This document shows positions 7,512-14,669 of a stretch of DNA of 64,000 nt, piece by piece. The stretch covers positions 1,280,001 to 1,344,000 of the forward strand of contig CAKNFP010000001.1 in the NCBI GenBank assembly GCA_930633525.1. The letters are read 5' to 3'. Source of the DNA: Hyphomicrobiales bacterium. GTDB lineage: Bacteria > Pseudomonadota > Alphaproteobacteria > Rhizobiales > Beijerinckiaceae. Every line of letters starts with the position of its first letter. Within the stretch, counting starts at the first letter, position 1. The notes beneath the pieces were generated by a model. It did no database searches, was not told the DNA's origin, and saw only the letters and a program-made list of their open reading frames with translations. The translations under genes were made by a program, and so were the position numbers.

Positions 7512-8137
7512 CAAGCGGCCTCCCTTGTCACAGAGCCATAGGAGCGGATGCGCTCGACTACGGTGTTGAGTTCATCGTTGAATGCATCGACGGCGGCGGA
7601 CATCTCAGAGATGTAGCTTTCGTCGCGGAAGGCTCGCTTGATCAGCGGCGGCATCTTGGGCCAGTAGACGCAGATATCGATCCACTCTCGCTCTGCTACC
7701 CATAGAGCGCCCTGGCATTGGGCCTTGTGCTCTGGCGGGAACTCGTCGCGAAGCAGCGCCTCGACCATAAGCGCGGGCAGCTTGGTTTTGATCTCCAGCA
7801 TGCCGCGCTCGCCGATCAAGCTGTCCGGGCTGCAGCCTTTTTGTCCGCTGCGAATGAAGCCAATCTGGACCGGTTCAGCGTCCGTCATGAACGCGTACAG
7901 GTCTCGTGCCTCGGGCTCCATGACCTTGCCGCGTTCCATGTGAACGTTCGTGAAGGAAATCGCGGGTTCGCCGGTGATGATTTCCCCGGCGAGCTTGTAG
8001 AGGTAGGTCTGGCGGGTCTTGCTGTCGCCGCCGCCACGGCCTTTCGCCATGACAGTGCCGAATTCAGAGGCTGTCGGGATGCCGGCGCGGGCGCGGAACC
8101 ATGCTTCGGTTCCCTGTTCGCAATCGATAATCTGCAT
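7511..8137 (-). CDS. YqaJ-type 5'-3' exonuclease (lambda Exo-like)
   Basis: The 208-residue protein shows the PD-(D/E)xK order of YqaJ recombinases: QGTEAWFRARAGIPTAS near the N-terminus, MERGKVMEPEARDLY, then CSPDSLIGERGMLEIKTK with the catalytic D...ExK, and KAQCQGALWVA. It resects double-strand ends to make 3' single-stranded tails. Immediately upstream lies an ERF annealase, so the pair forms a Red-like recombination system. Confidence 0.93.
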   Translation of the reverse strand: MQIIDCEQGTEAWFRARAGIPTASEFGTVMAKGRGGGDSKTRQTYLYKLAGEIITGEPAISFTNVHMERGKVMEPEARDLYAFMTDAEPVQIGFIRSGQKGCSPDSLIGERGMLEIKTKLPALMVEALLRDEFPPEHKAQCQGALWVAEREWIDICVYWPKMPPLIKRAFRDESYISEMSAAVDAFNDELNTVVERIRSYGSVTREAA

Positions 8138-8895
8138 TATGGGCGCGCCCTCTTTGCGATGAGGAGCCCACGAGCGCGGTCGAAATCGCGAGCCTTGAGA
8201 TCCGACACGCTCTCAATCCTGAAGTAGGCCAGGAACTTGTTGATGTCGGCGCCGGTATCGGAAATGAGCTTATGGATCTGCTCGGCTTGATCGTCGGTGA
8301 TCAGGGCGGGCGCGCCTGCAGAAGACCCGTCATCATCCCGGTCTGCCTTCGCGCGGCTCGTGATGTTTAGGAGAGCCTTCGCTGTATAGCGCTGGCCATA
8401 GCTCGTCGTGGAGCCAACGGCCTGAACGGCGTTCTTGCTCCCGCTGGTATCGATCGGCAGATGAATGCTCGTTTCCTCGCTATGGCCTTCCCGGTGGCTG
8501 AGGATCCCGGTGACGACGATCTTTCCAGCGTCCTGCCCGATGCGAAACCGCAGGGAGAAGCCATGCTGGGCGAGGACCGGCTTTATCGCCTCGTTTATGT
8601 CCTCCCACTTGGCATAGGTGCTTTGAACCTTGTCGTCCTTGTTCTTGATCCCCCCATTCTCGTTGATGATCGGTAATTCCGGCTGCATCTGCGAAAACGC
8701 GGCATCAAATGAGGCCTTCGCCTCGCGAGCCAAGATGCGCTCCTGCATGTCCAAGAGGCGCTGCATCTTGTCGATATCGACGTTGGGGTTGAGCGCGGCA
8801 CGCTCGATCACTTGGATGATTGCGGCTGGCTCGCGCTGAACCTGCCGAGGCTCAATCTCGTGCGGAGCCTGATATGTTTCGACTGCTGTGCTCAT
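8137..8895 (-). CDS. erf: ERF-family single-strand annealing protein
   Basis: The 252-residue product has the ERF core: FDAAFSQMQPELP, QSTYAKWEDINEAIKPVL, HGFSLRFRI, and GSTTSYGQRYTAKALLNI (about 150-170). ERF proteins (named for P22 Erf) anneal complementary single strands and promote circularisation of phage DNA. The C-terminal 60 residues are a separate small helical domain. Coupled to the YqaJ exonuclease by a TAATG overlap. Confidence 0.95.
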   Translation of the reverse strand: MSTAVETYQAPHEIEPRQVQREPAAIIQVIERAALNPNVDIDKMQRLLDMQERILAREAKASFDAAFSQMQPELPIINENGGIKNKDDKVQSTYAKWEDINEAIKPVLAQHGFSLRFRIGQDAGKIVVTGILSHREGHSEETSIHLPIDTSGSKNAVQAVGSTTSYGQRYTAKALLNITSRAKADRDDDGSSAGAPALITDDQAEQIHKLISDTGADINKFLAYFRIESVSDLKARDFDRARGLLIAKRARP

Positions 8896-9092
8896 CGGCT
8901 GATGCCTCGTTCAAGAGCGGCATTGGTAACGCGCTGTTTCTCGCGTTCGATTGGTCTGGTGGCCTTGTGGCGGGCTCGTTTCGCCTGGATCTGAGCGTCC
9001 AGAGCAACGATCTCCGGTCGCTTCGGTGGCGGTGCCCAGTCACGCTTGAAAAGCTGGAGTAGGGCTCCGTGAATGCGAGATAGCCAGCTCAT
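8892..9092 (-). CDS. Small basic protein (66 aa)
   Basis: 66 residues starting MSWLSRIHGALLQLF, with an amphipathic start, a Pro-rich WAPPPKRPE turn, and a long basic helix (QAKRARHKATRPIEREKQR). It overlaps the erf start by ATGA. No known family; the basic helix could contact nucleic acid. Confidence 0.5.
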   Translation of the reverse strand: MSWLSRIHGALLQLFKRDWAPPPKRPEIVALDAQIQAKRARHKATRPIEREKQRVTNAALERGISR

Positions 9093-9095
9093 GGT

Positions 9096-9713
9096 TCAGT
9101 CCACATATTCAATGTCGATCTGCGCTTGCAGTTCAGCGGACTGCGCTGTCTGTAGAAGTATCGCCCCCAGCGCACCCTTGCAGGCTGTGAACCCTTGATT
9201 GGCATACTTCAGCAGTCGTCGCATGGTCGCGACTGGATATGAGATCTTGTGGACGGCAAGACGCTTTCGACCAAGATCCCAGAGCGCGTGGTCGCCAACG
9301 GTTAGCGTTTCACCGTCGAAGGCGAACATGCATACGGTGAAATCAAAGCTGTCGATTACGGCCTCGGCATTCTCATAGAATGCAAATCTGATGAGTTGAA
9401 CGTCGCGGTGGATGCCGCTTTCTCCTATTGGGCCACGATAATGCATGTGGTGCTTGGTCTCGCGGACCTTCACGAGTCCGGCATTCTCCAGCCCATCCCG
9501 GAAGGCGAGAAGCTGGTCCGCGTCTTTGAAGAAGAAGTCGAGGTCGCTATCTGGCTCCTTGCCCAAGAGTGTGCGTCGCAGGGCTCCGCCAGCTAGCCAC
9601 GGTCCTGAACTGCTTAGTGCCGGCAACGACGAAAGGACGGTCCCCAGCGTGGTTTCGTCGAATTCCTTGTCCGTCGAACGGCCCAGAAACTCGCGCAGGT
9701 TATAGGTAATCAT
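9096..9713 (-). CDS. Nucleotidyltransferase, PolyA-pol/CCA-type head domain
   Basis: The 205-residue protein has the pol-beta superfamily head motif: LAGGALRRTLLGKEPDSDLDFFF (read with its GG, Arg and DxD elements at about 40-62). The pattern of GGxxRxxLL followed by DxD is that of class II CCA-adding enzymes and poly(A) polymerases, though the tRNA-binding neck and tail domains are missing. It probably transfers a nucleotide to an RNA or protein. Phage homologues are of unknown substrate. Its presence in a genome with tRNA-like units lacking CCA is worth noting. Confidence 0.72.
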   Translation of the reverse strand: MITYNLREFLGRSTDKEFDETTLGTVLSSLPALSSSGPWLAGGALRRTLLGKEPDSDLDFFFKDADQLLAFRDGLENAGLVKVRETKHHMHYRGPIGESGIHRDVQLIRFAFYENAEAVIDSFDFTVCMFAFDGETLTVGDHALWDLGRKRLAVHKISYPVATMRRLLKYANQGFTACKGALGAILLQTAQSAELQAQIDIEYVD

Positions 9714-9913
9714 AGCTCACGATCTCGACGGTAGGAGGAGGCTTCGCCGTAGGGCTCGTCGTCTTCCGAGGCGGAAGGCGCCTCATGCTTCATGAACAGG
9801 TAGGTCATGAGGAGAGCGAGGGCGACCGGGAAGCCGACGATGAAGGCGCCAAAGAGAAGCGCGTCACTGGATAGAGCCAGATATCCGAGGGTGTAGTAGA
9901 GGAGGTCGGACAT
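9710..9913 (-). CDS. Small membrane protein (67 aa)
   Basis: From MSDLLYYTLGYLAL the product has two adjacent hydrophobic segments (YYTLGYLALSSDALLFGAFI and VGFPVALALLMTYLF) and an acidic, polar C-terminus (SASEDDEPYGE). It overlaps both neighbours by a few bases. Function unknown. Confidence 0.6.
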   Translation of the reverse strand: MSDLLYYTLGYLALSSDALLFGAFIVGFPVALALLMTYLFMKHEAPSASEDDEPYGEASSYRRDREL

Positions 9914-10719
9914 TAGGCGCCTCCATTCTCGCACGGCGCGGCTCTAGGCCCCTTGAGCGTGTAGCGGCTTTGGACAGTCCCAAGGGCCGGATCTCCACGC
10001 ATGTGCCCGCGAACCTGCTCAAGCTTCCCGTTTTTGATGCGCAGGTGGGCGCGGCAGTAATGGTAAGCTTTCGGCCCTGACAAACGTCCGGTTTGGCTGG
10101 TTGTCTCGCCGTCAAAGCTCGGATCGAAATCAAGCACGATTTCAGACCAGCGATTGAGCGGTGAATGGGACCCGGCCGCCTTTATCGCTTTGGCAAGGCC
10201 TTTGTGAGGCTGTCGTTCTCTCCTTAGAAATGCCCGTGGAGTGTTGATGATCGCAAGGCACCCGAACGTAGTCCCCAATATTTCGATGTACGTGCCCCTG
10301 TTCTCATTCGACCCTGTTATGCGAGCGACGTCGTTGTCATGACCAAAAAGGGGGATCTGAGCATCAACTCCGAATGCCGCAATTTTCTCAGTTCCGCCGG
10401 GACGCACAAATGTTCTAAGGCGAGCAGTCGTATCAGTCGTCTTTTCAAGTAGCGTACCCATTCTTGCGGAAGTGCCGGTGTCATCGAAAAGGACATACTC
10501 GATCCACATTCGGTCTGCGGGGAGACTGGCTGTCTCGTCCTTGTTCCACTTAACCGAGCGTGCCTTTTTACTGCCAATCTCTAAGGCGAGCACCGCCACC
10601 TCCGTGCATTCAAAGCAATGCACGCCAACGAGCTCCGGGGGTGGGGTGGGGGACCGCCACACTTTCTTGTGTGCAGGCGCCAAGGAGTCCCTAACTATCG
10701 CATGTGCCAGAGGGGTCAT
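9913..10719 (-). CDS. Hypothetical phage protein (268 aa)
   Basis: Starting at MTPLAHAIVRDSLAP (TAATG overlap with the gene before), the protein has 268 residues of mixed alpha/beta character. Visible points are CFECTEVAVLALEIGSK, two segments with GGTEKIAAFG and GTTFGCLAIINT, and DFDPSFDGETTSQTGRLSG followed by HYCRAHLRIKNGKLEQVRGH. I do not recognise the family. It is the largest unassigned gene of the leftward operon. Confidence 0.6.
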   Translation of the reverse strand: MTPLAHAIVRDSLAPAHKKVWRSPTPPPELVGVHCFECTEVAVLALEIGSKKARSVKWNKDETASLPADRMWIEYVLFDDTGTSARMGTLLEKTTDTTARLRTFVRPGGTEKIAAFGVDAQIPLFGHDNDVARITGSNENRGTYIEILGTTFGCLAIINTPRAFLRRERQPHKGLAKAIKAAGSHSPLNRWSEIVLDFDPSFDGETTSQTGRLSGPKAYHYCRAHLRIKNGKLEQVRGHMRGDPALGTVQSRYTLKGPRAAPCENGGA

Positions 10720-10955
10720 TATACTGCCTCCGCACTTGCGAGGGCGTCCAACGCGATGCTGTCGGCTTCTCGACAATAGGCTTCCAGGTTCGCGTGCTTG
10801 ATCGACACGATCTTTCGCAGCGCGGTTTCGTAGGTGTCCCGCTGGGCAAGCAGCATCTGCTCGCTGGTCTTATGGCAGCCGCATGTATTGCGTGTTGGCT
10901 GGCCATATACAGGGCAATATTTGTCAGCGCAGGTGTGGACGGGAACCTTGCTCAT
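10719..10955 (-). CDS. Cys-rich small protein (78 aa)
   Basis: The N-terminal 30 residues hold five cysteines and a His (HTCADKYCPVYG, then NTCGCHKT), compatible with a zinc-binding module. The rest is an alpha-helical tail (MLLAQRDTYETALRKIV). Start chosen at MSKVPVHT because it overlaps the preceding stop. Function unknown. Confidence 0.55.
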   Translation of the reverse strand: MSKVPVHTCADKYCPVYGQPTRNTCGCHKTSEQMLLAQRDTYETALRKIVSIKHANLEAYCREADSIALDALASAEAV

Positions 10956-11146
10956 CACGCAGCCCTCTCCTGTCCCTCGGAAAGCTCACGGGCCAATGCA
11001 ATGATGTCATCAAGGCACCAAGTGAACTTGTCTGATGTGTATCCCTTATCGATGAGACAAAGGGCGACATTTCTAACGGTGAATGGCGGCTGACAATTAT
11101 AGATAACTACGTCAGCCATTTCTCTAATCATGTCGTGGAGGGTCAT
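10955..11146 (-). CDS. Hypothetical protein (63 aa)
   Basis: 63 residues from MTLHDMIREMADVVIY to SEGQERAA; soluble and mostly helical with two Cys. It is coupled to its neighbours by short overlaps on both sides. No family recognised. Confidence 0.5.
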   Translation of the reverse strand: MTLHDMIREMADVVIYNCQPPFTVRNVALCLIDKGYTSDKFTWCLDDIIALARELSEGQERAA

Positions 11147-11592
11147 GATGCGGCCTCCAGCTTGGAGAGGACGTCGTCTATATAGACGACCAACTCATCG
11201 TCAGTCCCTTCGACCTCTGACCCGCGTGAGTGCGCCAAATCGAGGATGTTCTGCCTTGCTTCCTTAAGGGTATCCACCGCCTCATCGAAATGATTGACGG
11301 CGCGGACAATTAGGGCGGCCAGCTCATCGCTTGACGTCGTGCAGATCAGCCATCCGTCTGGGTGACGAACCTCGGACGGGCCTTCGGCAACATGCTGCGG
11401 GACATACTTCCAGCCGCCGCCAGAGCGCAGAGCGTCTACGACCTTAGTGGCATAGATAATAAGATGCGCGTCATCTGGGTTGTTTATGAATCCGACGAAG
11501 GGGTGGCCATCTTCCGACCGGCCAATCAGTTGGTAAGGGTTGGCAGGGTCTATGGCCCAGGGTCTCGGCGTGGCGTCGTGTGCGTCAGCCAT
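11143..11592 (-). CDS. Hypothetical protein (149 aa)
   Basis: The product starts MADAHDATPRPWAID, a beginning very common in a loosely defined group of phage accessory proteins (TPRPW...). It continues through PFVGFINNPDDAHLIIYA to a helical C-terminus (VNHFDEAVDTLKEA). This pattern (Ala/Asn-rich, ending in repeated helix pairs over residues 95-145) is widespread in prophages without known function. Confidence 0.6.
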   Translation of the reverse strand: MADAHDATPRPWAIDPANPYQLIGRSEDGHPFVGFINNPDDAHLIIYATKVVDALRSGGGWKYVPQHVAEGPSEVRHPDGWLICTTSSDELAALIVRAVNHFDEAVDTLKEARQNILDLAHSRGSEVEGTDDELVVYIDDVLSKLEAAS

Positions 11593-11933
11593 CACGCAGC
11601 CTCCCGGCTCAGGCGATCGTCACGGGCGAAGTCCGCCGCTGTCGCCGCATGAAATTCTTCTGGCTCCATGCCGTCGTAGGCGTCGATCTTGTTGTTCTTC
11701 CAGAGCAATTCGATCGCTCGACGGCACAGGAAGTGCCAGTCATCCTGCTGGCGGAGTTCGGCGCGATTGCCATCCTCGTCGTCAATCTCGATTTCCATGT
11801 CGTAGATTTCGAGATCATCTGAAAAATGCGCGGTAAGGTGGATCAGCGCCTTGCCATCGACACGTGCAATGACGCGCCCGTCTGTCGTGAGAAGTTGCAG
11901 ATCTTCAAAGTCGTAGATGATTGAGTGGGACAT
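11592..11933 (-). CDS. Acidic hypothetical protein (113 aa)
   Basis: From MSHSIIYDFEDLQLL the protein is strongly acidic, with EIYDMEIEIDDEDGNRAE in the middle and a C-terminal MEPEEFHAATAADF segment. Acidic small phage proteins are often DNA mimics or protein inhibitors, but nothing specific supports that here. Its stop overlaps the next start. Confidence 0.55.
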   Translation of the reverse strand: MSHSIIYDFEDLQLLTTDGRVIARVDGKALIHLTAHFSDDLEIYDMEIEIDDEDGNRAELRQQDDWHFLCRRAIELLWKNNKIDAYDGMEPEEFHAATAADFARDDRLSREAA

Positions 11934-11995
11934 GATGTCCTCCACATAGGCCACCTACTGCAGCACTGGTTTGGGGACAGTGCTGGGGTAGGGGG

Positions 11996-12262
11996 TCAGG
12001 CAATACGCCAGCAACGGCCCCCTTCATCTTCTGCTCGTACTGTGAATTTCCTTCCATGCCTACGCCCGTAATGACACGCAGCAACTCGGACTGCTTGCAT
12101 ATCTTTCTCCGAACCACTTATGTGGAAACTTTCGCCAACATTGAGTTCGTAAAATGGGTAACGCCTTCTTGAGCCGCCGGGCATCGGCATGGGGATATTT
12201 TTTTCTATGTTATAGCCACTTGGATCACTCGGTATTCCCGAGAGGTTTTTATTTCCCGGCAT
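11996..12262 (-). CDS. Small phage protein of a widespread uncharacterised type (88 aa)
   Basis: The protein has IPMPMPGGSRRRYPFYELNVGESF followed by a basic C-terminus (HYGRRHGRKFTVRAED). Small phage proteins with a YPF...LxVGxSF pattern are frequent and unassigned. The start at MPGNKNLSG was chosen because it overlaps the upstream gene by only 14 bases; an in-frame ATG further upstream would enlarge the overlap. Confidence 0.6.
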   Translation of the reverse strand: MPGNKNLSGIPSDPSGYNIEKNIPMPMPGGSRRRYPFYELNVGESFHISGSEKDMQAVRVAACHYGRRHGRKFTVRAEDEGGRCWRIA

Positions 12263-12596
12263 CAGGCTGATCCGCTTCAGGTGATTTTGGTTCACGACAA
12301 GCGGCGTTCGCCTTTGCTTCATATAGTGGGCCAACTCCAGCAGCCAAAAGCATCTTATTTACGTGTTTTAAAGCGCTCATAGCGGAGATGTACGAGGCGT
12401 TCGTATAGCTTCCGCTCGAAAAACGGTATGCCGCCTCTGCGTCGTACATAGATTTTAGTGTCAATTTGTGGAGCATCAGCAAGTCTGTGCTCTGTCTCAG
12501 AGCGCTCAGCCGGCGTGTCGCTTCCCTCAAAAGCTCGCGGGTCGGGATATACGAGAATGGCAATTCCTCTTGGTCTTGTTGTCCATTGTCTTCCAT
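12249..12596 (-). CDS. Hypothetical protein (115 aa)
   Basis: 115 residues beginning MEDNGQQDQEELPFSY, with helices around TRELLREATRRLSAL and LMLHKLTLKSMYDAEAA. Soluble. Second gene of the leftward operon. No family recognised. Confidence 0.55.
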   Translation of the reverse strand: MEDNGQQDQEELPFSYIPTRELLREATRRLSALRQSTDLLMLHKLTLKSMYDAEAAYRFSSGSYTNASYISAMSALKHVNKMLLAAGVGPLYEAKANAACREPKSPEADQPDAGK

Positions 12597-12620
12597 CTCT
12601 TTCTCCGTTACTGGGTATGG

Positions 12621-12842
12621 TCAGCTGCGCGGGGCAGGGTGGTACGAAACCGGGGCGCCCGATCGCCATGCGCCGTCTGAGTGCTTTGTCGCATCACGAC
12701 GCGCCTCCATCTTCTGCCGCGCAGTGCGAAATGGCTTGCGGTTCTGCATGCTGAGAACGCCAGTGCGTGTCAGGTTCGTCATGCAGTTCATTTGGGTGGC
12801 GGTGACGAACGGGTTGATCCAGGAAAGGTCTGCGGAGGCCAT
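12621..12842 (-). CDS. First gene of the leftward operon, hypothetical (73 aa)
   Basis: A basic protein of 73 residues starting MASADLSWINPFV. A GGAGAGACGAG leader gives a good ribosome site right before the ATG. The start is about 30 bases downstream of the predicted PL transcription start. In lambda this slot holds N; the basic middle (QNRKPFRTARQKMEARR, residues 33-49) is arginine-rich like an RNA-binding ARM, so an antiterminator-like role is possible but unproven. Confidence 0.55.
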   Translation of the reverse strand: MASADLSWINPFVTATQMNCMTNLTRTGVLSMQNRKPFRTARQKMEARRDATKHSDGAWRSGAPVSYHPAPRS

Positions 12843-12869
12843 CTCGTCTCTCCATCAAGCGGTGGCTGA

Positions 12870-12945
12870 TGCATCATGTATATGCGCCGCCGCATAATCA
12901 GTCAATACCCCATTATGCGTCGATGCATATTATTTCATGCGTGGT
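12870..12945. promoter_or_regulatory. Left operator cluster (OL-like)
   Basis: The half-site CGCATA(A/T) or close variants occurs repeatedly on both strands: tATATGCG near 12880, CGCATAAT at 12891, ATTATGCG near 12912 and GCATATTA near 12925. The same element recurs at 14040-14110 between the repressor and Cro genes. Repeated sites on both sides of the repressor gene are the layout of lambdoid OL and OR. Confidence 0.65.
12877..12905 (-). promoter_or_regulatory. PL-type promoter of the leftward operon
   Basis: On the minus strand TTGACT (12905-12900) and TATACA (12882-12877) are separated by 17 bases. The first gene starts at 12842. Repeats related to the CI/Cro operator half-site CGCATA(A/T) lie within and around it, so it should be silenced in the lysogen. 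Confidence 0.82.
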
Positions 12946-13017
12946 GATTCGCGCCCATTGACTCTCAGGCTGCGATGTTCTTCATTTGTTCATCATATGT
13001 GGGGAGGACGTGGGGCC

Positions 13018-13401
13018 ATGCTGGACTACAAGCAATCGCGAGCGATAGCGGTCCATGTGCTGGGGCTTATGGCGCGCGATAAGGAGGCCCTAACGCGCTT
13101 CTTCAACGTGACGGGCGCCAGTCCCGAGACGATCAGCGCCTGCGCGCAGTCACCCGGATTTTTTGAAGCGGTTCTGGATTTTTCAGTCGCGGACGCCGCT
13201 TTCCTCAAGCACATTGAGGTGCAGCTGCGCTTGCCTGCGTCCGCGATAGACAGCGCCAGGGCGTGCTTTAAGGCCGAGTCAGAGGCCGACACGCGCGTGG
13301 TATCCATATCCGGATGGGCTGATCGGCAAGATCCGCCTCGCAAGAGCCGCAAGGCTGCCCTGCCGTCTCTGCCTCCTCGGGCGCTATACGCTAGGGCGTG
13401 A
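13018..13401 (+). CDS. DUF3572-family protein
   Basis: From MLDYKQSRAIAVHVLGLMARDKEAL the 127-residue protein matches the DUF3572 pattern: helices ending in LTRFFNVTGASPETI, then SPGFFEAVLDF and DAAFLKHIEVQ. DUF3572 is mostly an alphaproteobacterial chromosomal family of unknown function. Here it is a phage gene placed between OL and the repressor, converging with the repressor and overlapping its end by 11 bp. This is the position of rex-like lysogeny genes in other phages. Confidence 0.75.
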   Translation: MLDYKQSRAIAVHVLGLMARDKEALTRFFNVTGASPETISACAQSPGFFEAVLDFSVADAAFLKHIEVQLRLPASAIDSARACFKAESEADTRVVSISGWADRQDPPRKSRKAALPSLPPRALYARA

Positions 13402-14029
13402 AGATGGATCCGACGACGACGTGAACGCTCTCAACCTGGTCGCGGTCGAACTCGAACCTGCGGGGCGGGTTGAACTGTTCCACGATAAGGGCTTGCGGCG
13501 TCCACGCCACGAAGCGCTTGATAAAGCCGTCCGGCGGGTCTCCGAGCCCGTCCCCCTTCAACTGCACAACCACGTCATTGCCAGCATGTGGCGGGCGGCT
13601 GGGGTGAACCCACACCTGCTCACCGGGATTGAATCGCGGCATCATACTGGTGCCGGACACAAACACCCCGTAGGCGTTAGGTACTCCCTGCAGTTGCGGC
13701 GGCATGGCTACATACTCGATGACTTCCCCATTGAAGACGAACCGGCCGTCCTCTCCTCCGACCGCCCGGCCCAAAATAGGTAGCGTCTTTTCGCCGAATG
13801 TTGGAGGGGGAATCGTTACCGACGCATTTGGTTCCGGCCGAGGTGGCGCTGGTATCGGGATGTTGCCCCGCACAATAGCTTCCAGCTTCGCTTGCGCGGC
13901 CGGATCTGGCGTCTGACCGCCGAGCCAGCGCGACACAGTCGACTGTTTCACTCCGACCCGACCGGCTAGGTCGGACTGGGTCCAAGAGTGTGCCGCCATG
14001 AGCGCCCGGATTTCGTCACTTGTAATCAT
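13391..14029 (-). CDS. CI-like prophage repressor (HTH plus S24 peptidase fold)
   Basis: A 212-residue protein from MITSDEIRALMAAHSWTQ. Residues 5-60 form an XRE helix-turn-helix (SWTQSDLAGRVGVKQSTVSRWLGG). Residues 100-210 form a LexA/CI-like C-terminal domain with GVFVSGTSMMPRFNPGE (catalytic Ser in the SGTSM motif) and a Lys-containing strand near IKRFV. Such repressors cleave themselves on SOS signalling. The ATG coincides with the expected transcription start, since TATGAT (14042-14037) sits eight bases upstream, so the message may be leaderless as in lambda cI. Confidence 0.93.
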   Translation of the reverse strand: MITSDEIRALMAAHSWTQSDLAGRVGVKQSTVSRWLGGQTPDPAAQAKLEAIVRGNIPIPAPPRPEPNASVTIPPPTFGEKTLPILGRAVGGEDGRFVFNGEVIEYVAMPPQLQGVPNAYGVFVSGTSMMPRFNPGEQVWVHPSRPPHAGNDVVVQLKGDGLGDPPDGFIKRFVAWTPQALIVEQFNPPRRFEFDRDQVESVHVVVGSIFTP

Positions 14030-14111
14030 GGTAACGATCATACGCATACGCATAAAAAAAGCACGCATATGCATCTTGACGAGATAATGCGCCTGCGCAT
14101 ATGATGCATGC
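14030..14111. promoter_or_regulatory. OR-like operator region between CI and Cro genes
   Basis: This 82-bp intergenic region has many copies of the half-site CGCATA(A/T): tandem CATACGCATACGCATA at 14038-14054, CGCATATGCAT near 14064, ATTATCT/ATGCGCC near 14086, and CGCATATGATG near 14096. A leftward -10 TATGAT (14042-14037, minus strand) would serve the repressor; its -35 is poor, as expected for an activated PRM. Confidence 0.75.
14076..14105 (+). promoter_or_regulatory. PR promoter for cro and the early right operon
   Basis: TTGACG (14076-14081) and TATGAT (14100-14105) are 18 bases apart. The cro ATG at 14112 lies seven bases after the -10, at the position where transcription would start. 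Operator half-sites cover both elements. Confidence 0.8.
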
Positions 14112-14336
14112 ATGTCTCCAATGGCGCATATCCGCAAGTCGGTTTTCGGTGTTTCGCAAGCGCACTTCGCTGCGATAGCCGGGGTGTCTCAAGCGACCGT
14201 TTCCCGTTGGGAGCGGTTCGAGTGGGAACCAAACCGCGATGAGCTAGCTCGCATCCGCGAGGAAGCCATGCGGCGCGGCATCAAGTGGAGTGATGCCCTT
14301 TTCTTCCAAAATACTCTGAGGGACGAAGCTGCATGA
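14112..14336 (+). CDS. cro: Cro-like transcriptional regulator
   Basis: The 74-residue protein carries a single helix-turn-helix: QAHFAAIAGVSQATVSRWE (about 17-35), followed by helices to DALFFQNTLRDEAA. Divergent from the CI-like gene, as in lambda. No ribosome site can exist upstream if transcription starts at the expected place, so it is probably translated from a leaderless mRNA. Confidence 0.88.
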   Translation: MSPMAHIRKSVFGVSQAHFAAIAGVSQATVSRWERFEWEPNRDELARIREEAMRRGIKWSDALFFQNTLRDEAA

Positions 14337-14500
14337 CCGCCCTCATATCCTTCTCACTCGCATGCCTCGCCATATGGCTATCCACTTACAACGCGCTCGC
14401 GGGCGACCTCGTGACAGCCGCCTTTGGCTACACGTTGGCCGCCCTTCTGGTCGCGATTGAGATTGTCGCCGCCGCCCTCAAACCGGAGGTGCGGGTATGA
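14333..14500 (+). CDS. Small membrane protein (55 aa)
   Basis: The ATG overlaps the cro stop (ATGA). The product has two hydrophobic segments: ALISFSLACLAIWLSTY and FGYTLAALLVAIEIVAAAL, ending KPEVRV. Its stop overlaps the next gene. Unknown role; may be an exclusion or stress-type membrane peptide. Confidence 0.6.
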   Translation: MTALISFSLACLAIWLSTYNALAGDLVTAAFGYTLAALLVAIEIVAAALKPEVRV

Positions 14501-14646
14501 AGGTCAGTGACTGGCTCTTCTTCACGTACATGGCCGGTTACGTCGGCATAGGACTCTACGCCGTCTTTGGCATCTCAGGCATAGCCGTATGGATGGTGCC
14601 TTGGACGGCCTACATGCTGTGGGACTCGTGGGCAGGCCGCGAATGA
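14497..14646 (+). CDS. Small membrane protein (49 aa)
   Basis: Translation from ATG overlapping the previous stop gives MKVSDWLFFTYMAGY then hydrophobic sequence (VGIGLYAVFGISGIAVWMV) and a Trp-rich end (PWTAYMLWDSWAGRE). One or two membrane segments. Function unknown. Confidence 0.55.
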   Translation: MKVSDWLFFTYMAGYVGIGLYAVFGISGIAVWMVPWTAYMLWDSWAGRE

Positions 14647-14669
14647 CCTCACAGCCTCCTATTCCCCTT

